A model generated the notes under the pieces. That model saw only the letters and a list, made by a program, of their open reading frames with translations. It searched no databases and was not told the DNA's origin. 64,000 nt of DNA from Bog-257 sp963846715 (GTDB taxonomy: Bacteria; Acidobacteriota; Terriglobia; Terriglobales; Acidobacteriaceae): positions 186,001 through 250,000 of the forward strand of contig CAWJXA010000005.1 of NCBI GenBank assembly GCA_963846715.1, given 5' to 3'. A program made the translations under genes and the position numbers. This document shows positions 45,473 to 53,525 of this stretch, in pieces (position 1 is the first letter of the stretch; each line of letters opens with the position of its first letter).

Positions 45473-47488
45473 ATGAAAAGCACGCCCACTTACCAAATTC
45501 ATCCGGCAATTGGCATCGCCCGCGTCGGCAACAGCCCGGACTCCTTCTACATCTCGCCGGAGCAGACCGGCGCGGCCCCCATCGACTGCGGGCCCGACGG
45601 TTTGCCCATAATGAAGGATGGCGTGGAGCAGCCAGTCACGCAGTATAAGGACACAAAGAACCGCATCCGCCGTCAAGCTGCTCGCTTCCGCGTTTATGTT
45701 TACGACGATCCCGCCTCCCCCGGCCACGAGTTGAAGATCGGCGACACGGTGACCGCAGTCCAGACCACAGGTCCGGGCCAAAGCGGCCAGCTCTTTACTG
45801 GCAAGCTACTCGATATCCACTGGACCGTCTACATCGCTAACAAGAAGGCGAGCTGGTATGAATTTCAAGAGCTCGAAGGCGAGCACGGCTACCCCGCCGG
45901 CCACGCGCTGCGAAATGCCGGCATCACCGACCCCAGCCTGCGTCAGAAGCTGATTATCGATCCTGGCCCGCGGACGGTTTCCTGGGCGGACAAGTCCAAG
46001 CGCACCGCCAGCTTCGCCCGCGGAAGCTCGCCCGGCATTCCCGAGTGCTTCCCGCCCGAAGGTCTGAAGCCGAATTCCATCGACACCCTTGGCGAGTTGA
46101 TAAGCATAACCAACAGCGACGGCAACAACCGCCTGCTGGTGCTTGGCGGTCTCGGCAATTCCGGCTCATGTCGGCCGGGTTTCGGGGAACCTTCGATTCA
46201 GCATTACGCGAACAACGAGGGCTGGTTCGACGACACTTCCGACGGTCCCGTCACGGCTGCGCTTACAATCCTGGTCACCACCATCGACGGCGTCCCCGTT
46301 TCGGCGTCACAGAACATGAGGCAGACAGTCCTGGTCGATTCGCAGGCCTGGGTCGTTACCGGCTACCCGCGTTACGCCCCGCAGATCGTGGATATAGTGA
46401 CCATGGACGACCTGGTTTACGACGTCGCCGTGCGCACCGCCAGTTACGCCCCGGAGATCTACTCCAGAGGCCAGTACAACAGCGATTACATCGTCTATTT
46501 TTGGCGTGACATCTGGCCAATCCTGCAGCGGCCTTTCAGCTACGGGTTCGTCGCCGACATCGACCCCATCGACGGCGGAGACCCGCATGAGAGCGGCCGC
46601 GGATCCGGCGGAAACTTCGACCCCGGACCGCTCTCCATCCCGCCCTTCGCCGGCGAAGACCCCGTAGACCGCCAGGACCGCGCTGCCCGCCGGGTGTTCC
46701 TCTATCACGTGCTACGCAAGGCTGGCCGCGAGAATAGCCTTCACGCCGATCCTCACAGGCCTGGGCACATTGACTACGCCATGCCACTGCTCTGCGGCGA
46801 CAATCCGCTCTCCAATGACATTCCCTCCAAGTTTCTGCGCCTCACCGACACTATGCTTTTCCTGCTGCGGCAGTGGGCTGACGGCAAGTTCCTTAACGAG
46901 CAACTCGAAGACATCAAACCCGCACCGCTGCCGGAAGGCATAGCCCTCGACCGTGGCGTCCTGGGCAACGCGCTAGGCGGTGCGTTCTGCCCCGGAGCCG
47001 AGGTCAGCTGGATCATGCGCAACCCGGCCGTCTATTCCGCTCCCTACCGCATCCGTCTCTCCCCCTCGATTACTCCCGGCTCGCTGAGCCAACCCGTGGT
47101 CGTCGCTGACGCCGATACCCCTGCCGAGATTTCCAACGGCCTCGAGCCAGGAGACCTCACCAAGTACAGCGCTTTGCCCTGGCAGTCGGACTTTAACGAG
47201 TGCAGCACGCAGGACATTGACATCACCTACGAGAACTGGAACCTAATCGAGGCGGACTCCACCGGCGACACCTTCAAGAGCAAAACCTGGCTCACCTACT
47301 GGTGGCCGGCGCACCGCCCCGTCTATGTGAACGGTCTCGCCTGGTCGCCCACGCCGAACTCCAATGCCGGCGATCTGACGATGGTCGAGATCTGGTGGAA
47401 GCTCGGCTTCGTCGTTCCTGCTTCGAATTCGACACCAGAGACGCCCAACTTCACGCTCGTCGAGAATCAGATCGGCGGCCGTAAGTGA
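45473..47488 (+). CDS. LodA-like cysteine tryptophylquinone (CTQ) oxidase
   Basis: 671 residues matching the LodA/GoxA amino-acid-oxidase family from the first residues (IHPAIGIARVGNSPDSFYI). Other blocks: ELISITNSDGNNRLLVLGG, GWFDDTSDGPVTA, GYPRYAPQIVDIVTMDDLVYD. The expected CTQ residues are Cys506 in GGAFCPGAEVSW and Trp570 in LPWQSDFNEC, 64 apart compared with 65 in LodA. W..WWPAHRPVYV is also conserved. Enzymes of this group oxidise an amino-acid amine and release H2O2. No signal peptide, like LodA, which is nevertheless secreted. The maturation flavoprotein LodB is encoded nearby at 48315-49394. The substrate (lysine, glycine or another) cannot be read. Confidence 0.9.
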   Translation: MKSTPTYQIHPAIGIARVGNSPDSFYISPEQTGAAPIDCGPDGLPIMKDGVEQPVTQYKDTKNRIRRQAARFRVYVYDDPASPGHELKIGDTVTAVQTTGPGQSGQLFTGKLLDIHWTVYIANKKASWYEFQELEGEHGYPAGHALRNAGITDPSLRQKLIIDPGPRTVSWADKSKRTASFARGSSPGIPECFPPEGLKPNSIDTLGELISITNSDGNNRLLVLGGLGNSGSCRPGFGEPSIQHYANNEGWFDDTSDGPVTAALTILVTTIDGVPVSASQNMRQTVLVDSQAWVVTGYPRYAPQIVDIVTMDDLVYDVAVRTASYAPEIYSRGQYNSDYIVYFWRDIWPILQRPFSYGFVADIDPIDGGDPHESGRGSGGNFDPGPLSIPPFAGEDPVDRQDRAARRVFLYHVLRKAGRENSLHADPHRPGHIDYAMPLLCGDNPLSNDIPSKFLRLTDTMLFLLRQWADGKFLNEQLEDIKPAPLPEGIALDRGVLGNALGGAFCPGAEVSWIMRNPAVYSAPYRIRLSPSITPGSLSQPVVVADADTPAEISNGLEPGDLTKYSALPWQSDFNECSTQDIDITYENWNLIEADSTGDTFKSKTWLTYWWPAHRPVYVNGLAWSPTPNSNAGDLTMVEIWWKLGFVVPASNSTPETPNFTLVENQIGGRK

Positions 47489-48237
47489 CGCGGCGCAATC
47501 TCAGTCCCAACCCTCATGGGTCGAATCTTACGGTCGGATTTCCTCTTTATGAGAGCTTCGACTCGCTCGATGTCACCGGCCCTTTTCAGACCTTCACCTT
47601 CGCCAACATGGACCTTTTTCTGGTCGGGCCGACGCAACGCGCCGTAACATCGTTTGAAGGAATCGCCCTCCCACCGCGCTGCACGTTCGACACCTGCCCA
47701 CAACTCGATCTGCTGTTTGTGCCCGGTGCTGCCGACCCGCTATCCGTACTGCGGCAGGGACAGCTCGGCAGCAATCCTCTTCTCGACTTTCTCGTACGAC
47801 AGTCGCCGAACTGCAAACTGGTCTGCTCCGTGTGCACCGGTGCTATCCTGCTGGCTGCCGCAGGCCTGCTCGACGGCCATACGGTTACTACGCATTGGGC
47901 ATTCAAGCCTGTGCTGCGGCTGTTTCCGTGTCGCGTTGTCGAGGATTACCGGCGTTACGTGCAGAGCGGTAATCGCATTACCGGTGGCGGTATATCCTCC
48001 GGTCTCGACGAGGCGCTCTACATCGTGAGTCTGCTGTATGGAACGGACGGTGCGCGCCGGGGTCAGCTTGGAATGCAATACCATCCGCAGCCTCTTTTCC
48101 ATTGCGGAGATCCCGCTGACACCGACATCAAAGACAATCCCGGCATGGTGGAGGGCTGCATCGAAGCATTCGGAGTGGCGCAGGCAGTTGATGAAGCCAA
48201 AGCCTGGCTGCAAGCCCAGCCCGCGGGAAAATCATAG
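47485..48237 (+). CDS. DJ-1/PfpI family protein, isonitrile-hydratase-like
   Basis: 250 residues, GTG start overlapping the LodA-like stop by 4 bp (GTGA), so translation is coupled. The DJ-1/PfpI fold shows VGFPLYESFDSLDVTGPFQTF, LDLLFVPGAADP, the nucleophile elbow CKLVCSVCTGAILLAAAGLLDGHTVTTHW and GGGISSGLDEALYIV. The VCTGA...TTHW arrangement is closest to isonitrile hydratase/ThiJ-type enzymes. Its coupling to an H2O2-producing quinoprotein oxidase suggests it handles the product, a reactive by-product or protein damage (inference). Confidence 0.85.
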   Translation: MTRRNLSPNPHGSNLTVGFPLYESFDSLDVTGPFQTFTFANMDLFLVGPTQRAVTSFEGIALPPRCTFDTCPQLDLLFVPGAADPLSVLRQGQLGSNPLLDFLVRQSPNCKLVCSVCTGAILLAAAGLLDGHTVTTHWAFKPVLRLFPCRVVEDYRRYVQSGNRITGGGISSGLDEALYIVSLLYGTDGARRGQLGMQYHPQPLFHCGDPADTDIKDNPGMVEGCIEAFGVAQAVDEAKAWLQAQPAGKS

Positions 48238-48314
48238 TGGCCTAACGGGCTCCTTCCCCCGCGCAAGGATGACCTGGGAGAGTCGGGACCCTGCGCGCGA
48301 GCACGGCTAGTGTT

Positions 48315-49394
48315 CTATGCGGAGGTGTGACGTCGAGCCCAGAACGGGGCGGTGGGCCAGTGTTGCTCTTCGGAGTAGTATGCGTGCTTAGCCCGCTGAT
48401 AATCGGCGTATTCCGTGCGCGCCAGACGCGCGTACCGTTCGTGAGTCTCTGCGCCGCGCAGTAGAAAGTCGGCCGCAACAAACGACGCCATTTTACCGCT
48501 GCGCAACGCCTTCAGTATCCCCTGCGACGCGAGCGGGTCGAAGGTCATCGCTGCATCGCCGGCCGCCACCCAGCCGTGCCCGCCCACCTCGCTCAAAATC
48601 TGCGAGTGCGCCGCGAAGATCATCGGCTCCGTCTTCGGGACCGCTTCGCCCAACCGCCGCCGGGTATGTTCGGACTTAGCAAGCAGCGCGTGCCAGTTCT
48701 CCGGGCTTTTCAAGCTCATTTCCCGAATCAAGTCGGTGTCGCTCATCCATCCAGCAACCGTCGTGTGGCCAGGTACAGCTGTCGAGTACCACCAGCCGTT
48801 CTCTGCGGCTTCGATCAGCGTATCGTATGCGTTCCCGACGTTGAATAAAACGAAGACCCCGGCGAGTCTGTCGCTGCACATCGGCCGGGCCCCACGCTGC
48901 ATCGCAAACCGCGCCGCCCTCCCGCTTGCATCGATGACAAATCGCGCGCGCGACGCCGAATGCTGAAATTGCAGGCGCCAGCCCCCATTTTCCTCGGCGG
49001 AGTCCCTCAAGGCCACCCCGCGCCGCACATCGACTCCCGAAGCGCGCACGCGGTCCAGCAGGATCTCATCGAAGCGCTTCCGGTCCAGACGCCAGCCGTT
49101 GCCATGAAGTGAAAACAAAAACTCACGCTCGTGGATATCCGCCGCGCCCCACGCCGCCTGAGTTCCAAAACTCTCGATTGCCGTGCCCTGCTCAAACGCT
49201 TTTTGCAGCGCTGCGCCGCAGCCCAGCGCCTCTAGTATCGGCATGGCAACCGGCGACAGCGTCTCGCCAGGCTTCCACTGCTCGGCATACCCCGCGTCGA
49301 AGATTGTGATGCTTGCCCCCATCATCAACTGCTGCGCAGAGAGAGCTGCCGCTACCCCCGCAGGCCCGCCTCCAATGATGGCGACATCCAGCAT
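48315..49394 (-). CDS. LodB-like FAD-dependent CTQ-maturation flavoprotein
   Basis: 359 residues. FAD-binding start DVAIIGGGPAGVAAALSAQ, then the halogenase/LodB-type GETLSPVAMPILEALGCG, VIDASGRAARFA and GWVAAGDAAMTFDPLASQGILKAL with the conserved GD. The tail YYSEEQHWPTAPFWARRH is typical of LodB-like proteins. LodB is needed to form the cysteine tryptophylquinone of LodA-type oxidases, so it pairs with the gene at 45473. It is convergent with the DJ-1 gene, so it is not in the same transcript, an unusual separation from lodA. Confidence 0.88.
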   Translation of the reverse strand: MLDVAIIGGGPAGVAAALSAQQLMMGASITIFDAGYAEQWKPGETLSPVAMPILEALGCGAALQKAFEQGTAIESFGTQAAWGAADIHEREFLFSLHGNGWRLDRKRFDEILLDRVRASGVDVRRGVALRDSAEENGGWRLQFQHSASRARFVIDASGRAARFAMQRGARPMCSDRLAGVFVLFNVGNAYDTLIEAAENGWWYSTAVPGHTTVAGWMSDTDLIREMSLKSPENWHALLAKSEHTRRRLGEAVPKTEPMIFAAHSQILSEVGGHGWVAAGDAAMTFDPLASQGILKALRSGKMASFVAADFLLRGAETHERYARLARTEYADYQRAKHAYYSEEQHWPTAPFWARRHTSA

Positions 49395-49592
49395 CTCCCC
49401 CTCTTCTTTCCGGAGCGACTGAGACTCGCTTGCCCACGTCCCTTCACGCCCGTACCTATCCTACAGTTAGCAGATTTCTTTGAATGTGATCTGGCCGGAA
49501 TCTCGAGTCAGGGATGAAAGGCTCATCGCACCCTGCTTTCGAGCCGCAACAGATTTCTAGCTCGATACCGAATCTCGCGAATCGGTTCGTGT

Positions 49593-49690
49593 GTGAAGTT
49601 TGGAATGCCATGCACATTGAAGCGGGAAGCCAGGTCAGGATGCTGTTCCGTGTCTACCTTGAGGACGATGGCATGTCCGGTCATCTGCAG
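49593..49690 (-). pseudogene. Thioredoxin fragment
   Basis: The minus strand reads GHAIVLKVDTEQHPDLASRFNVHGIPNF, matching the third strand and the cis-Pro loop (GIPNF) of TrxC-type thioredoxins. The CGPC active-site half is not visible. A stop at 49802-49804 interrupts the same frame upstream, and downstream the sequence loses homology. A decayed remnant. Confidence 0.55.
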
Positions 49691-50042
49691 ACGGGAAGAA
49701 TCGTCATCGCGAGGAGGCCGATTCAGTCGGTCTGAATGGAAGCGAATGTTATCACTGACTCTGCCTCGGTCAATAGTTATTTTTGTCAAATGTGATGATT
49801 CTCACTCCTTTTGGATGGCTTCCACGGCCACTCCTAAACCCCTGTTCTCCCTTTTACAGATGAGGCACGTCCACGTGGTCCCGAAGGCTTCACGCTGGGA
49901 AGCCTGCCCCGACAATCGCTGGGATTCTTCCCGAGCCGCGGGCAATACATCAGTGATGGGCCAGACTTGACCTTCCACACCTTGCATGATCTCCCAGAAG
50001 CTCGTTTCCCGGGTCGGGCGAGTACTCGGCCGGAACGTATAT
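49691..50042. other. Spacer with thioredoxin-side debris
   Basis: About 350 bp. A minus-strand frame holds TCLICKRENRGLG, possibly the N-terminal zinc-finger-like part of the same TrxC-type gene, but too decayed to be sure. Otherwise nothing recognised. Confidence 0.35.
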
Positions 50043-51134
50043 TTACTTCGCTGCCGCCGTATTTGTCCGGCCGTGCAATGAGGAGTCGATCGCGCCTAAC
50101 AGTGCCCCCGAGGCATCACTGGAGTGCTCCCAGAACATCACGCCTGCGAGTTTGTGCACGAGGACATATTTGCACTTCAACGCCAGCGACTGCGGATCTT
50201 CGTAGCTGACGAAGATCGGTTTCGCTGGATCGTATAGGTAGGGAGCTGAAGCGACCGGGTCCCAATAGCGGGTGAACCCCCCATTCAGCCACACTCGGGA
50301 GATGTCGTTGTAAGGCGCATAGGCGTTCGGCATCGCCTTACCCGGCTGGAATAAACCACGATTTTGGTCCGGCACCTCACCCCAAACATGTCCATAGAAC
50401 GGTACTCCCAGCACGAGCTTCGCTGCCGGGACGCCGGCCTGCTCATATTCCCGGACCGACTGGTCCGCGGAAATATGCTTCGGGTCGAGGGGATTGGTAA
50501 ATAGCGGAGCATGATGCCCGGTCACTTTGTCGTCTTCCGGCTCGTAGCAGTCCTAAGCCATGAGATTGACCGAGTCCACATACCTCTGCACTTTCTCCAT
50601 TTCCGTGTGGGCCAGGAACTGGCTCGATGCCCCGGTTGCGATGGTGAGGAAGAGTTGGCGGTGAAGGCGCCTCTCCCCGTGGTTGAAACGCTTGCGTAGC
50701 TCCTTGAGCAGCAGCGTGTAGTTCTGCTTATCTTCCGGCCGATAAGTATGCCCGGCGCCCGCCATGCCGGGATACTCCCAATCGATATCCAGGCCGTCGA
50801 GCTGGTAGCGATCAACGAACTCCACCGCGTTCTCGACAAATAGCTTTCGGCTTCCTCTGGTAAGCGCCATGTCGGAGAACTTGTCCGACCACAACCATCC
50901 GCCGACCGAGACCAGCACGGTTAGTGCCGGATTCTTACGCTTCAGCGCCAGCAGGACGGCGAAATTGTCTCCATCCGACGGGTAGCCCGGTACGATGCGG
51001 CTTGCCTGGATATTGGCAAACGCATAGTTCACCCGGGTTAACTTACCGGCATCGATCTCACCGGGCGGTAGGACGCCGTTGCGCGCAAAGACATAGGCAA
51101 CGACCCGGATAACAAATGGACAAGTGGCCCGCAT
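50043..51134 (-). pseudogene. GH18 chitinase with an in-frame amber stop
   Basis: One continuous frame except for TAG at 50553-50555. Family blocks: RVVAYVFARNGVLPPG, KLTRVNYAFANI, VLVSVGGWLWSD, the catalytic LDGLDIDWEYPG (DxxDxDxE, intact), YVDSVNLMA, then the stop where MAYDY normally has Tyr, and after it YEPEDDK, AKLVLGVPFYGHVW, PIFVSYEDPQSLALKCKYV and LAGVMFWEHSSD. The N-terminus lacks the expected signal peptide and may be trimmed. A single recent nonsense change appears to have inactivated a complete catalytic domain. Confidence 0.8.
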
Positions 51135-51260
51135 ATCCGTGGCCCATATCGACGGGAATCTACGTTACCAGTCCCGTAAGCTGGAACTCGCGTACACTTC
51201 GAGCAGAATTGACAGGAGCGGGACTCATTGTCGATTAAGTCCCAGCTAGGCCGCATCCCC

Positions 51261-52078
51261 ATGAAACGAAGAACATTTCTGAAAACCGCTACCATTGCAG
51301 GCGGCTGTTGATCGCATGGCCGCTTTCCCGAAGCTTCGGGACAATGGCCGATGACGGGTTTACGCTAATGGACCTCCACATTCACCTCACAGAAACCCTC
51401 ACGATCGACCAGGTGATGGAGATTTCCAAAAAGACAGGAGTCCAGTTCGGCATCATGGACCATCCTGGAGGCGCCATTACTGACGACGCCGGATTGAGAC
51501 GGTTCATCGATTCGCTCAAGCCGTACCCGGTGTACTGCGGTCTGCAGCCGATGAGTCCGGGCTGGTCCAAGAGTTTCTCGCCCGAAACCATCAAGCTGCT
51601 GGATTACGTCCTGATGGATCCCCAGACTATTCCCAATGGCAATGGGTACGGACAGACGCCGCGCATCTGGATTTCGACACATATGTTGATGACCCGCAGG
51701 AATTCATGGAAACCTACATGACTCACAATCTAGAGGTCATCAACAACAACGAACCGCTGAACATCTTCGGATGGCCGCTCTTCCTGCCGGTCTGCATCGC
51801 ACGCGACTATTACACGTTGTGGACCGAGGAAAGAATGCAGAAAATCCTCGAGGCCCTAAAAGGAAAAAACCTTGCAGTGGGGATAAACGACACCGCCCAT
51901 ACGCCGCATGAAAAAATTCATTGGCATGGCGAAAGAACGGGGGCTGAAATTCACCTTCGGCTCCGACACCCGCGATCAAAAAGCCGGCCGCCTTGACTAC
52001 TGCAAGTATGTTGCAAAAAGATGCAACCTGAAGAAAGAGGGCTTCTTCCTGCCTAAGCGAGCTCTGAATAGCGCCTAG
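51261..52078 (+). pseudogene. Tat-exported PHP-type hydrolase, multiply frameshifted
   Basis: ATG 51261 opens a Tat signal (MKRRTFLKTATIAGGC) that meets a stop after a lost T near 51308. The protein resumes as LIAWPLSRSFGTMADDGFTLMDLHIHLTETLTIDQVMEIS, with the PHP motif DLHIH and then FGIMDHPGG. A second shift near 51670-51700 leads to VDDPQEFMETYMTHNLEVINN, and a third near 51900-51930 to KERGLKFTFGSDTRDQKAGRLDYC ending at 52078. Three indels make this a genuine pseudogene. PHP domains hydrolyse phosphoesters. Confidence 0.7.
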
Positions 52079-52489
52079 CCAGGTCGGGCCGCCGGTAAAT
52101 GAGAAGTAACGATTGCTGGCGAGAAATCCATAGTGCCGTATCGACGGTGCTCCGCAGGCAGGACGTGGGCGGTGGCGATGGAGATGGGCGGAGCATTGTC
52201 GATAGGGCGATTTGCAGTGAGCCGCTAGCGCGTCTCTATGGGGATTGAATGCGGTTCGCGGGCTGCGAAGATATGGCGTGGACAGTTTTGGCGGCTTGGT
52301 TGGGAGGTGGACACGGGCACGAGGATGAAGAGTGTGGGTTGTTCAGGTTGATGGCTGAGGTGGGAGGTTGGCGCGAGGTATTCTGAGCACAGGGATGCTG
52401 CGACGGGGGATGGACTCGTTGGCATGGGACTGGGAGTTGTTTTCTGTTTAGACATAGTAGGTGGGGTTCAGGAAGAGTCGACTGGGCTA
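52079..52489. other. Non-coding sequence left of the IS element
   Basis: About 400 bp with strongly purine-skewed, G-rich plus strand (many TGGG, GAGG words) and no credible gene. A short minus-strand frame (52225-52455) rich in Pro and Ser is most likely a by-product of that skew. Confidence 0.4.
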
Positions 52490-53268
52490 GGGCGTGTTAA
52501 CACTAACTAGGTATCTAAGAGCTTCGACGATGAGCGCGAAGTGGAGGAAGGCGAGGAATACCAGATCGAGTTTGTCGAAGCGTGAGAAGATACGGCGGAA
52601 ACCTTTGAGTCTGCGGAACAGCCGCTCGATCTCGTTGCGGCGACGATACATGGCTTTGTCGTATTGCCACGGCTCCAGGCGGTTATGTCGCGGCGGAACC
52701 ACCGGAATGAAGCCAAAATCCAGCGCCAATTGCAGGGTTTCGTTGTCCTCGTAGGCCCGATCCATGACCAGGTGCAGGGGTGCGGGCAAGGGTCCGATGC
52801 CGCCCAACAGTTTGCGGCCTTCGACAGTATCGGAGGCTTGGCCGGGGGAGAGCGCGAAGGTTATGGCCGTTCGAGCATCTGCGGCAACCATATGAATCTT
52901 GGTGGTCCATCCGCCGCGCGACTTGCCGATGGCTTGCGGTCGGTTTTTTTTAAAGCGCCCATGCCGTCGGGGTGAACCTTGACGGTGGTCGAATCCAGGC
53001 TCCCGGCTTCGATGCGGATGCGTACGATCTGCTCGCGTTGCAACTGCTCGAAGACGTTGTCCAGCACGCCGCTCTTGGACCAGCGGTTCATACGGGTGTA
53101 GATGGTATGCCAATTTCCGAAGCGTTTGGGCAATCCGCGCCACTTGCAGCCATGCTCGGCGACATAGAGCAGGGCGTTGAGCAGTTGCAGGTTGTCAAGT
53201 TTCACGTTGCCGCGCTGGCGGGGAAGACTGGAGGCAATACGCTGGTACTGCGCTTCGGTGATCTCCAT
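52487..53268 (-). CDS. IS5-family transposase produced by -1 frameshift (orfA-orfB)
   Basis: The first frame, from ATG 53268, is MEITEAQYQRIASSLPRQRGN...NLQLLNALLYVAEHGCKWRGLPKRFGNWHTIYTRMNRW, the IS5 N-terminal DNA-binding part, continuing to DSTTVKVHPDG with the first catalytic Asp and stopping at 52861 if not shifted. At the run of eight A on the coding strand (52944-52951), the heptamer T TTA AAA allows a -1 shift into the second frame: GGWTTKIHMVAADARTAITF, HLVMDRAYEDNETLQLAL (second Asp), RRRNEIERLFRRLKGFRRIFSRFDKLD (catalytic Glu). This is a normal two-frame DDE transposase. The TAG stop is built from the flanking target TA plus G. Confidence 0.88.
52490..52506 (+). repeat. Left terminal inverted repeat of the IS
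   Basis: Seventeen bases identical to the reverse complement of 53297-53313; target TA at 52488-52489. Confidence 0.92.
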
Positions 53269-53296
53269 GCAGCGCAGCATAACACAGAATTACAAA

Positions 53297-53313
53297 TTAG
53301 TGTTAACACGCCC
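53297..53313 (-). repeat. Right terminal inverted repeat of the IS
   Basis: Perfect partner of 52490-52506; target TA at 53314-53315. Confidence 0.92.
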
Positions 53314-53525
53314 TAGGCGAATTTCGCGGCAACTCGGAAAATCCGTGTGCATCCGGGCGAACCTGCGGTTGCTTGCTTCCTGGCGATTGGGGAAGCAAAG
53401 CATGGTGTCGGCGCAGCATTAAACCCTTCTAATGTTCCTGGTCATTTCATTGCACAGACTGCTGTTGTAGGGAGCATCCCGCTTGGGGATGGGTGGCGCG
53501 CCGATGAAGGGCGTGGGGAGTGTCT

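Larger units (their letters stand above)
52490..53313. mobile_element. Complete IS5-family (IS427-group-like) insertion sequence
   Basis: An 824-bp element bounded by perfect 17-bp inverted repeats: GGGCGTGTTAACACTAA at 52490-52506 and its complement at 53297-53313. Both ends are flanked by TA within CTAG, the target duplication of the IS427 group (YTAR). It encodes a two-frame transposase on the minus strand. Both ends and the reading frames are intact, so it is potentially active. Confidence 0.92.

Noticed and set aside
50720..50735. GTAGTTCT string resembling the shared element
   Set aside because: Inside the chitinase frame, with no CCG arm and no second core 24 nt away.
52225..52455. 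76-codon Pro/Ser-rich minus-strand frame beside the IS
   Set aside because: Explained by the purine skew of this spacer; no start context.
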